Part shown: in pieces, positions 1 through 9,362 of the stretch
Layout of the letters: each line of letters opens with the position of its first letter
Numbering within the stretch: the stretch's first letter is position 1
Source: Klebsiella variicola
GTDB taxonomy: Bacteria; Pseudomonadota; Gammaproteobacteria; Enterobacterales; Enterobacteriaceae
DNA length: 64,000 bases
Assembly: GCF_000828055.2 (NCBI RefSeq)
Contig: NZ_CP010523.2
Span: 4,774,001 to 4,838,000 of the forward strand
Direction: 5' to 3'
The notes under the pieces: model-generated
The model's database searches: none
What the model saw: the letters and a program-made list of their open reading frames with translations, nothing else
Told to the model about the DNA's origin: nothing
Translations under genes and position numbers: made by a program

Positions 1-734
1 AGGTACGCGACGTGCTGGTCGATGAACGCGACCAGGTGCGCCTGAACGATGGCACGGTATTGAAAGAAGGCGAATTCCGCTGGCTGCCGCCCGCCGACGG
101 CACGCTATTCGCGCTGGGGCTCAACTACGCCGACCACGCCAGCGAGCTGGAGTTTAAACCGCCAACCGAGCCATTGGTGTTCATCAAAGCGCCGAACACC
201 TTTATTGGCCACCAGCAGCAGTCGGTACGCCCGGATAACGTCGAATACATGCACTACGAAGCCGAACTGGTGGTGGTGATCGGGAAAACCGCGCGCCGCG
301 TCAGCGAAGCCGAGGCCATGGACTATGTCGCTGGCTATACCGTGTGCAACGACTACGCGATCCGCGACTATCTGGAAAACTACTACCGCCCGAACCTGCG
401 GGTCAAAAGCCGCGACACCCTGACGCCGATCGGCCCGTGGATCGTCGCCAAAGAGGCGATCCCGGATCCGCATAATCTGGCCCTGCGTACCTGGGTCAAC
501 GGCGAACTGCGCCAGCAGGGCACCACCGCCGATCTGATCTTCAGCATCCCGTTCCTCATCGCTTATTTAAGCGAATTTATGACCCTGCAACCGGGCGACA
601 TGATCGCCACCGGCACGCCGAAAGGGCTATCCGATGTGGTGCCGGGCGACGAGGTGATCGTTGAAGTCGAGGGCGTGGGCCGCCTGGTCAACCATATCAT
701 CAGCCAGCAAGCGTATGAGGAGACACTGTCATGA
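1..734 (+). CDS. hpaG: HpaG, C-terminal part of the OPET decarboxylase/HHDD isomerase (5'-truncated by the window)
   Basis: The reading frame is open to the left edge (first full codon at base 3), so this is the end of a longer gene. HpaG acts after ring cleavage in the homoprotocatechuate pathway, decarboxylating 5-oxopent-3-ene-1,2,5-tricarboxylate and isomerising the product. The visible part is a fumarylacetoacetate-hydrolase fold, with the family entry ALGLNYADHASE, an acidic metal-site segment YEAEL and the downstream CNDYAIRD stretch. It overlaps hpaE by four bases (ATGA), so the two genes are translationally coupled. The GTG at base 12 is an internal codon, not a start. In enterobacteria the protein is usually two fused FAH domains; only the second is present here. 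Confidence 0.93.
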   Translation, partial: VRDVLVDERDQVRLNDGTVLKEGEFRWLPPADGTLFALGLNYADHASELEFKPPTEPLVFIKAPNTFIGHQQQSVRPDNVEYMHYEAELVVVIGKTARRVSEAEAMDYVAGYTVCNDYAIRDYLENYYRPNLRVKSRDTLTPIGPWIVAKEAIPDPHNLALRTWVNGELRQQGTTADLIFSIPFLIAYLSEFMTLQPGDMIATGTPKGLSDVVPGDEVIVEVEGVGRLVNHIISQQAYEETLS

Positions 735-2197
735 AAAAGATTAACCATTGGATCAACGGTAAAAACGTTGCCGGCGCAGACTATTTTCATACCACCAACC
801 CGGCCACCGGCGAGGTACTGGCTGAAGTCGCCTCTGGCGGCGAAGCCGAGGTTCACCAGGCGGTAGCGGCGGCGAAAGAGGCCTTTCCGAAGTGGGCTAA
901 CCTGCCGATGAAAGAGCGCGCGCGCCTGATGCGCCGCCTGGGGGATCTGATCGATCAGAACGTCCCGGAGATCGCGGCGATGGAAACCGCCGATACCGGC
1001 CTGCCTATCCACCAGACCAAAAACGTGCTGATCCCGCGGGCGTCGCATAACTTCGAATTTTTCGCCGAAGTGTGCCAGCAGATGAACGGCAAGACCTATC
1101 CGGTCGATGACAAGATGCTTAACTATACCCTCGTGCAGCCGGTTGGCGTGTGCGCGCTGGTGTCGCCGTGGAACGTGCCGTTTATGACCGCGACCTGGAA
1201 GGTGGCGCCGTGCCTGGCGCTGGGGAATACCGCGGTGCTGAAAATGTCCGAGCTGTCGCCGCTGACCGCCGATCGTCTGGGCGAGCTGGCGCTGGAAGCC
1301 GGGATCCCGGCTGGCGTGCTCAACGTGGTGCAGGGCTATGGCGCCACCGCCGGCGACGCGCTGGTGCGCCATCATGATGTGCGCGCCGTCTCCTTCACCG
1401 GCGGCACCGCCACCGGCCGCAACATCATGAAGAACGCCGGTCTGAAAAAGTACTCTATGGAGCTCGGCGGAAAATCGCCGGTGCTGATTTTTGAAGACGC
1501 CGATATTGAGCGCGCGCTCGACGCCGCGCTGTTCACCATCTTCTCGATCAACGGCGAACGCTGCACCGCCGGTTCGCGCATTTTCATTCAGCAGAGTATT
1601 TATCCGGAGTTCGTCAAGCGCTTCGCCGAGCGCGCCAACCGCCTGCGCGTGGGCGATCCGACCGATCCGAATACCCAGGTCGGCGCGCTGATTAGCAAGC
1701 AGCACTGGGAGAAAGTGTCCGGCTACATTCGCCTCGGCATCGAAGAGGGCGCCACCCTGCTGGCCGGCGGCGCGGATAAACCGTCCGACCTGCCGGCGCA
1801 TCTGAAAGCCGGCAACTTCCTGCGCCCGACGGTACTGGCGGATGTCGACAACCGCATGCGCGTCGCCCAGGAAGAGATTTTTGGCCCGGTCGCCTGCCTG
1901 CTGCCGTTCAAAGACGAAGCGGAAGGGCTGCGCCTGGCGAACGATGTGGAATACGGCCTGGCGTCGTATATCTGGACCCAGGACGTCAGCAAAGTGCTGC
2001 GTCTGGCGCGCGGTATTGAAGCCGGGATGGTGTTCGTCAACACCCAGAACGTGCGCGACCTGCGTCAGCCGTTCGGCGGCGTGAAGGCCTCCGGCACCGG
2101 CCGCGAAGGCGGCGAGTACAGCTTTGAAGTGTTCGCCGAAATGAAAAACGTCTGCATCTCGATGGGCGACCATCCGATCCCGAAATGGGGAGTCTGA
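731..2197 (+). CDS. hpaE: 5-carboxymethyl-2-hydroxymuconate semialdehyde dehydrogenase
   Basis: This NAD-dependent aldehyde dehydrogenase (488 aa) oxidises the semialdehyde made by HpaD to 5-carboxymethyl-2-hydroxymuconate. The family landmarks are in place: PWNVP near residue 146, SFTGGT near 221, the general base Glu244 in MELGGKSP, and the catalytic Cys278 in NGERCTAGSR. The protein has the usual full length. It starts inside the hpaG stop (ATGA overlap) and ends one base before hpaD, which fits a single hpaG-E-D-F-H-I transcript. Confidence 0.96.
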   Translation: MKKINHWINGKNVAGADYFHTTNPATGEVLAEVASGGEAEVHQAVAAAKEAFPKWANLPMKERARLMRRLGDLIDQNVPEIAAMETADTGLPIHQTKNVLIPRASHNFEFFAEVCQQMNGKTYPVDDKMLNYTLVQPVGVCALVSPWNVPFMTATWKVAPCLALGNTAVLKMSELSPLTADRLGELALEAGIPAGVLNVVQGYGATAGDALVRHHDVRAVSFTGGTATGRNIMKNAGLKKYSMELGGKSPVLIFEDADIERALDAALFTIFSINGERCTAGSRIFIQQSIYPEFVKRFAERANRLRVGDPTDPNTQVGALISKQHWEKVSGYIRLGIEEGATLLAGGADKPSDLPAHLKAGNFLRPTVLADVDNRMRVAQEEIFGPVACLLPFKDEAEGLRLANDVEYGLASYIWTQDVSKVLRLARGIEAGMVFVNTQNVRDLRQPFGGVKASGTGREGGEYSFEVFAEMKNVCISMGDHPIPKWGV

Positions 2198-2198
2198 T

Positions 2199-3056
2199 AT
2201 GGGTAAGTTAGCGTTAGCAGCAAAAATCACTCACGTGCCGTCGATGTATCTGTCTGAGCTGCCGGGGAAAAACCACGGCTGCCGCCAGGGCGCGATCGAC
2301 GGGCATAAAGAAATTGGCAAGCGCTGCCGTGAAATGGGCGTCGATACCATCATCGTGTTCGACACCCACTGGCTGGTCAACAGCGCCTATCACATCAACT
2401 GCGCCGACCATTTTCAGGGCGTCTACACCAGTAACGAACTGCCGCATTTTATTCGCGACATGACCTACGACTACGACGGCAACCCGGAGCTGGGCCAGCT
2501 TATCGCCGACGAGGCCGTAAAGCTCGGCGTACGCGCCAAAGCACACAATATTCCGAGCCTGAAGCTGGAGTACGGCACCCTGGTGCCGATGCGCTACATG
2601 AACAGCGATAAGCATTTCAAAGTGGTATCTATCTCCGCTTTCTGTACCGTTCACGACTTTGCCGACAGCCGCAGGCTGGGCGAAGCGATCCTCAAAGCCA
2701 TTGAGAAATATGACGGCACCGTAGCGGTGCTGGCCAGCGGTTCGCTGTCGCACCGCTTTATCGATGACCAGCGCGCCGAAGAGGGCATGAACAGCTACAC
2801 CCGCGAGTTTGATCATCAGATGGATGAGCGCGTGGTGAAACTGTGGCGGGAGGGCAAATTCAAAGAGTTCTGCACCATGCTGCCGGAGTACGCCGACTAC
2901 TGCTACGGCGAAGGCAACATGCACGACACGGTGATGCTGCTCGGTCTGCTGGGTTGGGATAAATACGACGGCAAGGTGGAGTTTATCACCGAGCTATTCG
3001 CCAGCTCCGGTACCGGCCAGGTTAACGCCGTGTTCCCGCTGCCGGCGCAGGCGTAA
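2199..3056 (+). CDS. hpaD: 3,4-dihydroxyphenylacetate 2,3-dioxygenase
   Basis: This extradiol ring-cleavage dioxygenase (285 aa) opens homoprotocatechuate at the 2,3 bond. The sequence matches the class III (LigB-like) extradiol family, with the N-terminal ITHVPSMYLSE stretch, the FDTHWLVNS segment and conserved His and Glu residues that normally hold Fe(II). It lies between hpaE (one-base gap) and hpaF (nine-base gap), in the order expected for the meta-cleavage operon. Confidence 0.95.
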   Translation: MGKLALAAKITHVPSMYLSELPGKNHGCRQGAIDGHKEIGKRCREMGVDTIIVFDTHWLVNSAYHINCADHFQGVYTSNELPHFIRDMTYDYDGNPELGQLIADEAVKLGVRAKAHNIPSLKLEYGTLVPMRYMNSDKHFKVVSISAFCTVHDFADSRRLGEAILKAIEKYDGTVAVLASGSLSHRFIDDQRAEEGMNSYTREFDHQMDERVVKLWREGKFKEFCTMLPEYADYCYGEGNMHDTVMLLGLLGWDKYDGKVEFITELFASSGTGQVNAVFPLPAQA

Positions 3057-3065
3057 GGAGGCCCC

Positions 3066-3446
3066 ATGCCGCATTTTATCGCCGAGTGTACCGACAATAT
3101 CCGTGAACAGGCCGATTTACCGGGCCTGTTCGCCAAAGTCAACGAGGCGCTGGCCGCCACCGGTATCTTCCCGATCGGCGGTATTCGCAGCCGCGCCCAC
3201 TGGCTGGATACCTGGCAGATGGCCGACGGCAAGCAGGATTACGCCTTCGTGCATATGACCCTGAAGATCGGCGCCGGGCGCAGTCTGGAGAGCCGTCAGG
3301 ACGTGGGAGATATGCTGTTCGCGCTGCTCAAAGCCCATTTTGCTGCGCTAATGGAGAGCCGCTATCTGGCGCTGTCGTTCGCCATGGAAGAGCTCGACCC
3401 GACGCTGAACTACAAACAGAACAACGTGCACGCGTTATTTAAATAA
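3066..3446 (+). CDS. hpaF: 5-carboxymethyl-2-hydroxymuconate delta-isomerase
   Basis: This small isomerase (126 aa) of the tautomerase superfamily converts 5-carboxymethyl-2-hydroxymuconate to its oxo isomer before HpaG decarboxylates it. The protein begins Met-Pro-His-Phe; after removal of Met the terminal proline is the catalytic base in this family. A strong GGAGG lies just upstream of the ATG. The gene is followed by a REP pair and then hpaH. Confidence 0.95.
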   Translation: MPHFIAECTDNIREQADLPGLFAKVNEALAATGIFPIGGIRSRAHWLDTWQMADGKQDYAFVHMTLKIGAGRSLESRQDVGDMLFALLKAHFAALMESRYLALSFAMEELDPTLNYKQNNVHALFK

Positions 3447-3456
3447 TGTGCAAATT

Positions 3457-3532
3457 GCCCGGTGGCGCTGCGCTTACCGGGCCTACAACGGCCATGAATT
3501 TGTAGGCCGGATAAGCGAAGCGCCATCCGGCA
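3457..3532. repeat. REP pair (BIME) between hpaF and hpaH
   Basis: Two REP units in opposite orientation. The first is a GCCCGGTGGCGC...ACCGGGC palindrome; the second reads TGTAGGCCGGATAAGC...CCATCCGGC. They sit inside the operon between two co-directional genes, where such elements usually stabilise or segment the mRNA. Related units recur at eight other places in this window. Confidence 0.85.
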
Positions 3533-3554
3533 ATACAATGCCACAGGAATCACT

Positions 3555-4358
3555 ATGCTCGATAAACAGACCCGCACCCTGATTGCCCAGCGGCTGAACC
3601 AGGCCGAAAAACAGCGTGAACAGATCCGCGCGATCTCGCTGGATTATCCGTCGATCACCATTGAGGACGCCTACGCCGTCCAGCGCGAGTGGGTCGAGAT
3701 GAAGATCGCCGAAGGCCGCGTGCTCAAAGGCCACAAGATCGGCCTGACCTCTAAAGCGATGCAGGCCAGCTCGCAGATCAGCGAGCCGGACTACGGCGCG
3801 CTGCTCGACGATATGTTCTTCCACGACGGCAGCGATATTCCCACCGACCGCTTTATCGTGCCGCGTATTGAAGTCGAGCTGGCCTTCGTGCTGGCCAAAC
3901 CGCTGCGCGGCCCGAACTGTACGCTGTTTGATGTCTACAACGCCACCGACTACGTTATCCCGGCGCTGGAGCTTATCGACGCGCGTTGCCACAACATCGA
4001 CCCGGAAACCCAGCGTCCGCGCAAAGTGTTCGACACCATCTCCGATAACGCCGCCAACGCCGGGGTGATCCTCGGCGGCCGGCCGATTAAACCGGATGAG
4101 CTCGACCTGCGCTGGATCTCCGCCCTGCTGTATCGCAACGGCGTGATTGAAGAGACCGGCGTCGCCGCGGGCGTACTCAATCATCCGGCCAACGGCGTGG
4201 CCTGGCTGGCCAACAAACTGGCGCCATACGATGTCCAGCTCGAAGCCGGGCAGATTATCCTCGGCGGCTCCTTCACCCGCCCGGTCCCGGCGCGCAAGGG
4301 CGATACCTTCCACGTCGACTACGGCAACATGGGCGCCATCAGCTGCCGCTTTGTTTGA
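3555..4358 (+). CDS. hpaH: 2-oxo-hept-4-ene-1,7-dioate hydratase
   Basis: This hydratase (267 aa) adds water to 2-oxohept-4-ene-1,7-dioate, producing the substrate of the HpaI aldolase. It is a MhpD-type member of the FAH superfamily: [12 protein letters not shown] near residue 58, the metal-site stretch [11 protein letters not shown] near 103, and ALELIDAR near 136. The next gene, hpaI, starts 11 bases past its stop with its own AGGAGAG ribosome-binding site. Confidence 0.95.
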   Translation: MLDKQTRTLIAQRLNQAEKQREQIRAISLDYPSITIEDAYAVQREWVEMKIAEGRVLKGHKIGLTSKAMQASSQISEPDYGALLDDMFFHDGSDIPTDRFIVPRIEVELAFVLAKPLRGPNCTLFDVYNATDYVIPALELIDARCHNIDPETQRPRKVFDTISDNAANAGVILGGRPIKPDELDLRWISALLYRNGVIEETGVAAGVLNHPANGVAWLANKLAPYDVQLEAGQIILGGSFTRPVPARKGDTFHVDYGNMGAISCRFV

Positions 4359-4368
4359 GGAGAGCAAC

Positions 4369-5160
4369 ATGAACAACGCATTTAAAGAGGCGCTCAAGGC
4401 CGGCCGTCCGCAAATCGGCCTATGGCTTGGGCTGTGCAGCAGCTACAGCGCCGAACTGCTGGCCGGCGCGGGCTTCGACTGGCTGCTGATCGACGGCGAA
4501 CACGCGCCCAACAACGTACAAACGGTGCTGACCCAGTTGCAGGCCATTGCGCCCTACCCCAGCCAGCCGGTAGTGCGTCCGTCGTGGAACGATCCGGTAC
4601 AAATTAAACAACTGCTGGATGTCGGCGCGCAAAGCCTGCTGGTGCCGATGGTGCAGAATGCCGAAGAAGCGCGGCTGGCGGTAAGCGCCACCCGCTATCC
4701 GCCAGCCGGCATTCGCGGCGTCGGCAGCGCGCTGGCCCGCGCCTCACGCTGGAATCGCATTCCGGATTATATCCACCGGGCCAATGACGCCATGTGCGTA
4801 CTGGTACAGATTGAGACCCGCGAAGCGCTGAAAAATTTGCCGCAGATCCTCGATGTCGACGGGGTGGACGGCGTGTTTATCGGCCCGGCGGATCTCAGCG
4901 CCGATATGGGCCACGGCGGCAACCCACAACACCCGGAAGTGCAGGCCGCCATTGAAGATGCCATCCAGCAAATCCGCCAGGCCGGAAAGGCGCCGGGGAT
5001 CCTGATGGCCAATGAACAGCTGGCGAAACGCTATCTCGAACTGGGCGCGCTGTTCGTCGCCGTCGGCGTCGATACCACCCTGCTGGCCCGCGGCGCAGAA
5101 GCGCTGGCGGCGCGGTTTGGCGCGGAAAAAACCGACCTGGGTTCGTCAGGCGTCTACTAA
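4369..5160 (+). CDS. hpaI: 4-hydroxy-2-oxoheptanedioate aldolase
   Basis: This class II pyruvate aldolase (263 aa) cleaves 4-hydroxy-2-oxoheptane-1,7-dioate to pyruvate and succinic semialdehyde, the last pathway step. The known active-site residues fall at their family numbers: His45, Arg70, and the metal ligands Glu149 and Asp175. The frame is open well upstream, inside hpaH, but the ATG at 4369 follows GAGGAGAGC and gives the standard N-terminus [17 protein letters not shown]. The other aldol product, succinic semialdehyde, could be oxidised by an enzyme like that encoded at 27864-29234, though that link is only inferred. Confidence 0.96.
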   Translation: MNNAFKEALKAGRPQIGLWLGLCSSYSAELLAGAGFDWLLIDGEHAPNNVQTVLTQLQAIAPYPSQPVVRPSWNDPVQIKQLLDVGAQSLLVPMVQNAEEARLAVSATRYPPAGIRGVGSALARASRWNRIPDYIHRANDAMCVLVQIETREALKNLPQILDVDGVDGVFIGPADLSADMGHGGNPQHPEVQAAIEDAIQQIRQAGKAPGILMANEQLAKRYLELGALFVAVGVDTTLLARGAEALAARFGAEKTDLGSSGVY

Positions 5161-5245
5161 CGCCGGGTGGCGCTACGCTCATCCGGCCCGGAGCAGCAGC
5201 GAATCGCAGGTCCGGTAAGCGCAGCACTACCGGGCAACCCGCAGT
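5161..5245. repeat. REP elements between hpaI and hpaX
   Basis: A unit with arms CCGGGTGGCGC and ATCCGGCCCGG is followed by a second partial palindrome CCGGTAAGCGCAGCACTACCGG. They fill most of the gap before the hpaX ribosome-binding site (AGAGGAAAAT). Confidence 0.8.
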
Positions 5246-5278
5246 ACCCTACAAAATTCCCATTAGAGGAAAATAATA

Positions 5279-6655
5279 ATGAGCGATACATCACCTGCCA
5301 TCCCGGAAAAGTTCGATCCGACGAATCAGCACAAACAGCTGACGGCGCAGCAGCAGTCGGTTATCAACAAGCTCTTCCGCCGTCTGATCGTGTTTTTATT
5401 AGTCCTGTTTATCTTTTCGTTTTTAGACCGGATCAATATCGGCTTTGCTGGATTAACCATGGGGCAGGATCTGGGCCTCAACGCCACCATGTTTGGCCTG
5501 GCCACCACCCTGTTTTACGCCACTTACGTCATTTTTGGCATTCCCAGCAACGTGATGCTCAGCATCGTCGGCGCACGACGCTGGATCGCTACCATCATGG
5601 TGCTGTGGGGCATCGCCTCTACCGCCACCATGTTCGCCACCGGACCAAAAAGTCTCTATGTTCTGCGCATGCTGGTGGGGATCACCGAGGCCGGTTTCCT
5701 GCCGGGTATCCTGCTGTACCTGACCTACTGGTTCCCGGCATTTTTCCGCGCCCGCGCTAACGCGTTGTTTATGATTGCGATGCCGGTGACCACCGCGCTG
5801 GGGTCGATCGTCTCCGGCTATATCTTGTCCCTCGACGGTCTGCTGAACCTGCACGGCTGGCAGTGGCTGTTCCTGCTGGAAGGCTTCCCGTCGGTGCTGC
5901 TCGGCATTATGGTCTGGTTCTGGCTGGATGATTCTCCGTCGAAGGCCAGGTGGCTGACGGCGGAGGACAAAAAATGTCTGCAGGAGATGATGGATAACGA
6001 TCGCCTGACTCTGGTGCAGCCGGAAGGGGCCATCAGCCATCACGCCATGCAGCAGCGCAGCCTGTGGCGGGAAGTGTTCACCCCGATCGTGTTGATGTAT
6101 ACCCTCGCCTACTTCTGCCTGACCAATACGCTCAGCGCGATCAGCATCTGGACGCCGCAGATCCTCAAAAGTTTTAACGAAAGCAGCAGCAATATCACCA
6201 TCGGTCTGCTGGCGGCGATCCCGCAAATTTGTACCATTCTCGGGATGATCTACTGGAGCCGCCACTCCGATAAATACCAGGAGCGGAAGCATCACACTGC
6301 CCTGCCGTTCCTGTTCGCCGCTGCGGGCTGGCTGCTGGCGTCAGCCACCGATCATAACCTGATCCAGCTGCTCGGGATCGTGATGGCCTCCACCGGATCG
6401 TTTAGCGCTATGGCCATCTTCTGGACCACGCCGGATCAGTCCATCAGTCTGCGTGCCCGCGCAATCGGCATTGCGGTGATCAACGCCACCGGCAATATCG
6501 GATCGGCGCTCAGTCCCTTTATGATCGGCTGGCTGAAGGATATTACCGGCAGCTTCAGCAGCGGGCTGTGGTTCGTCGCCGCACTGCTGGTGATTGGCGC
6601 GGTGATCATCTGGGCGATTCCGATGAAGGGCTCGCGCCCTCGCGCGACACCGTAA
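5279..6655 (+). CDS. hpaX: 4-hydroxyphenylacetate permease, MFS
   Basis: This inner-membrane major facilitator (458 aa, about 12 hydrophobic segments) takes up 4-hydroxyphenylacetate. It resembles the anion:cation symporter (ACS) branch of the MFS: FSFLDRINIGFA in the first helix, GITEAGFLPGILLYLTYWFP in the fourth, and FLLEGFPSVLLG before the central loop. It lies between the meta-cleavage genes and the activator hpaA, which starts nine bases downstream, so permease and regulator are probably co-transcribed. Confidence 0.95.
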   Translation: MSDTSPAIPEKFDPTNQHKQLTAQQQSVINKLFRRLIVFLLVLFIFSFLDRINIGFAGLTMGQDLGLNATMFGLATTLFYATYVIFGIPSNVMLSIVGARRWIATIMVLWGIASTATMFATGPKSLYVLRMLVGITEAGFLPGILLYLTYWFPAFFRARANALFMIAMPVTTALGSIVSGYILSLDGLLNLHGWQWLFLLEGFPSVLLGIMVWFWLDDSPSKARWLTAEDKKCLQEMMDNDRLTLVQPEGAISHHAMQQRSLWREVFTPIVLMYTLAYFCLTNTLSAISIWTPQILKSFNESSSNITIGLLAAIPQICTILGMIYWSRHSDKYQERKHHTALPFLFAAAGWLLASATDHNLIQLLGIVMASTGSFSAMAIFWTTPDQSISLRARAIGIAVINATGNIGSALSPFMIGWLKDITGSFSSGLWFVAALLVIGAVIIWAIPMKGSRPRATP

Positions 6656-6664
6656 GGAGCCGCT

Positions 6665-7555
6665 ATGTGCCAAAGCCCAATCGCCAACATCGATATCAAT
6701 AAAGAGTACGACGAGAGCCTGGGCACCGAAGAGGTGCACTATCAGTCGTTTTCCCGCATGGCGGCCTTTTTTGGCCGCGACATGCAGGCGCATCGTCACG
6801 ACCGTTATTTCCAGATGCACTACCTTGATACCGGGCAGATTGAGCTGCAGCTTGATGACCATCGCTATTCGGTGCAGGCGCCGCTGTTTGTGTTAACGCC
6901 GCCCTCGGTGCCGCACGCGTTTATTACCGAGTCCGATAGCGATGGTCACGTGTTGACGGTGCACGAAGAACTCATCTGGCCGCTGCTGGAGGTGCTTTAT
7001 CCCGGCACGCGGGAGACCTTCGGCCTGCCGGGGATCTGTCTGTCGCTGGCGGATAAACCCGACGAGCTGGCGGCGCTGGCGCACTACTGGCAGCTGATTC
7101 GCCGTGAATCTACCGCTCAGCTGCCGGGGCGCGAGCATACCCTGGCGCTGCTGGCGCAGGCGGTATTTACCCTGCTGCTGCGCAACGCCAGGCTCGACGA
7201 TCATGCCGCCAGCGGGATGCGCGGCGAGCTGAAATTATTCCAGCGCTTTAACCAGATGATCGACAGCCACTTTCATCAGCACTGGACGGTACCGGATTAC
7301 GCCAGGGAGCTGCATCTGACCGAATCGCGGCTGACCGATATCTGCCGCCGCTTCGCCAACCGTTCGCCGAAGCGGCTGATATTCGACCGCCAGCTGCGCG
7401 AGGCGAAGCGGCTGCTGCTGTTTTCCGATAGCGCGGTCAATGAGATTGCCTGGCAGCTGGGGTTTAAAGACCCTGCCTATTTTGCGCGCTTTTTTAGCCG
7501 CCAGGTCGGCTGCTCGCCCAGCAGCTACCGGGCGCAAAAAGTACCGGTGTCGTAA
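6665..7555 (+). CDS. hpaA: HpaA, AraC-family activator of the 4-HPA hydroxylase genes
   Basis: This 296-aa regulator has an N-terminal cupin sensor domain (DIQ-type MQAHRHDRYFQMHYLDTG near residue 39, then APLFVLTPPSVPHAF) and a C-terminal pair of AraC helix-turn-helix motifs (ELHLTESRLTDICRRF and VNEIAWQLGFKDPAYFARFF). In related organisms HpaA binds 4-hydroxyphenylacetate and activates hpaBC, the pair directly downstream here. It has a good GGAGCC ribosome-binding site. Confidence 0.94.
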   Translation: MCQSPIANIDINKEYDESLGTEEVHYQSFSRMAAFFGRDMQAHRHDRYFQMHYLDTGQIELQLDDHRYSVQAPLFVLTPPSVPHAFITESDSDGHVLTVHEELIWPLLEVLYPGTRETFGLPGICLSLADKPDELAALAHYWQLIRRESTAQLPGREHTLALLAQAVFTLLLRNARLDDHAASGMRGELKLFQRFNQMIDSHFHQHWTVPDYARELHLTESRLTDICRRFANRSPKRLIFDRQLREAKRLLLFSDSAVNEIAWQLGFKDPAYFARFFSRQVGCSPSSYRAQKVPVS

Positions 7556-7780
7556 TACCCCGGCGGCGCTGCGCTTGCCTGGGCTACAGACCACAGGACG
7601 GGTCAGCGCCGCGCCACCCGCCAAAAGCTGCCGAGATCACAAAATTTAATCCCGCCTGAAAAGTACCCGCCGTTGTCGCAAACGTCCCTTCACGGCAAGC
7701 GCAATAACCGCTTCAATTAAACAACAAAAACAAAACATATATTTAACATTATTTTTCCGATAAATACTGAAGAGGCCCCT
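7556..7780 (+). promoter_or_regulatory. hpaA-hpaBC intergenic region: REP unit and presumed HpaA-dependent promoter
   Basis: The left part (about 7558-7620) is a REP-like palindrome, CCCCGGCGGCGC...GGGCTAC. The right part becomes strongly AT-rich (7715-7765) just before the hpaB ribosome-binding site, as expected for a regulated promoter. A half CRP-like GATCACA occurs near 7636. HpaA and CRP control is known for hpaBC in Escherichia coli; no HpaA operator can be assigned from the sequence alone. Confidence 0.5.
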
Positions 7781-9343
7781 ATGAAACCTGAAGATTTCCG
7801 CGCCGACGCGAAACGCCCGTTAACTGGCGAAGAGTATTTAAAAAGCCTGCAGGATGGCCGCGAAATTTATATCTACGGCGAGCGCGTAAAGGATGTCACC
7901 ACCCACCCGGCCTTCCGTAACGCCGCCGCTTCCGTCGCGCAGCTGTACGATGCGCTGCACAAACCGGAGATGCAGGATTCCCTGTGCTGGGGCACCGATA
8001 CCGGCAGCGGCGGCTACACCCATAAATTCTTCCGCGTGGCGAAAAGCGCCGACGACCTGCGCCAGCAGCGCGACGCCATCGCCGAGTGGTCGCGCTTAAG
8101 CTACGGCTGGATGGGCCGCACCCCGGACTACAAAGCCGCCTTCGGCTGCGCGCTGGGCGCCAACCCGGCGTTTTACGGCCAGTTCGAGCAGAACGCCCGC
8201 AACTGGTACACCCGCATTCAGGAAACCGGCCTGTACTTTAACCACGCGATCGTCAACCCGCCGATCGACCGCCACAAGCCGGCTGATGAAGTGAAGGATG
8301 TCTACATCAAGCTGGAAAAAGAGACCGATGCCGGGATCATCGTCAGCGGCGCGAAAGTGGTCGCCACCAACTCAGCGCTGACCCACTACAACATGATCGG
8401 CTTCGGCTCCGCACAGGTGATGGGCGAGAACCCGGACTTCGCGCTGATGTTCGTCGCGCCGATGGATGCCGAAGGCGTCAAGCTTATCTCCCGCGCCTCC
8501 TATGAGATGGTCGCCGGTGCGACCGGCTCCCCGTACGACTATCCGCTTTCCAGCCGTTTCGACGAGAACGACGCGATTCTGGTAATGGATAAAGTGCTGA
8601 TCCCCTGGGAGAACGTGCTGATTTACCGCGACTTTGACCGCTGCCGTCGCTGGACCATGGAGGGCGGTTTCGCCCGCATGTATCCCCTGCAGGCCTGCGT
8701 ACGCCTGGCGGTAAAACTGGACTTTATCACTGCCCTGCTGAAACGCTCTCTGGAATGTACCGGCACCCTCGAGTTCCGCGGCGTACAGGCCGACCTCGGC
8801 GAAGTAGTCGCATGGCGCAACATGTTCTGGGCGCTTAGCGATTCCATGTGCTCGGAAGCGACGCCGTGGGTCAACGGCGCATGGCTGCCGGATCACGCCG
8901 CGCTGCAGACCTATCGCGTGATAGCCCCGATGGCCTACGCCAAGATCAAGAACATCATCGAGCGCAACGTCACCAGCGGCCTGATTTATCTGCCGTCCAG
9001 CGCCCGCGATCTGAACAACCCGCAGATCGACCAGTATCTGGCGAAGTACGTGCGCGGCTCCAACGGTATGGATCACGTTGAACGTATCAAGATCCTCAAA
9101 CTGATGTGGGACGCGATCGGCAGCGAATTCGGCGGTCGCCATGAACTGTATGAGATCAACTACTCCGGTAGCCAGGATGAAATTCGCCTGCAGTGTCTGC
9201 GCCAGGCGCAGAGCTCCGGCAATATGGACAAAATGATGGCGATGGTCGACCGCTGCCTGTCCGAGTACGACCAGAACGGCTGGACGGTGCCGCATCTGCA
9301 CAATAACGCTGATATCAACATGTTGGATAAGCTGCTGAAGTAA
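7781..9343 (+). CDS. hpaB: 4-hydroxyphenylacetate 3-monooxygenase, oxygenase component
   Basis: This FADH2-utilising monooxygenase (520 aa) hydroxylates 4-hydroxyphenylacetate to homoprotocatechuate. It is a full-length member of the HpaB/PvcC acyl-CoA-dehydrogenase-like family: N-terminal MKPEDFRADAKRPLTGEEYL, the substrate and flavin region around GWMGRTPDYKAAF, and IPWENVLIYRDFDR near residue 278. The reduced flavin comes from HpaC, encoded 19 bases downstream. Confidence 0.97.
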   Translation: MKPEDFRADAKRPLTGEEYLKSLQDGREIYIYGERVKDVTTHPAFRNAAASVAQLYDALHKPEMQDSLCWGTDTGSGGYTHKFFRVAKSADDLRQQRDAIAEWSRLSYGWMGRTPDYKAAFGCALGANPAFYGQFEQNARNWYTRIQETGLYFNHAIVNPPIDRHKPADEVKDVYIKLEKETDAGIIVSGAKVVATNSALTHYNMIGFGSAQVMGENPDFALMFVAPMDAEGVKLISRASYEMVAGATGSPYDYPLSSRFDENDAILVMDKVLIPWENVLIYRDFDRCRRWTMEGGFARMYPLQACVRLAVKLDFITALLKRSLECTGTLEFRGVQADLGEVVAWRNMFWALSDSMCSEATPWVNGAWLPDHAALQTYRVIAPMAYAKIKNIIERNVTSGLIYLPSSARDLNNPQIDQYLAKYVRGSNGMDHVERIKILKLMWDAIGSEFGGRHELYEINYSGSQDEIRLQCLRQAQSSGNMDKMMAMVDRCLSEYDQNGWTVPHLHNNADINMLDKLLK

Positions 9344-9362
9344 TTCACAGCGGGAGGTCATA

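Noticed and set aside
563..2230. Long minus-strand frame (555 codons) opposite hpaE
   Set aside because: It mirrors the codon pattern of hpaE, has no domain or ribosome-binding site, and hpaE is certain. It is a shadow frame of GC-rich coding DNA.
3457..3532. Repeated palindromic units considered as a CRISPR array
   Set aside because: The units are scattered singly or in pairs in intergenic gaps, have REP consensus and no regular spacers; no cas genes are present.
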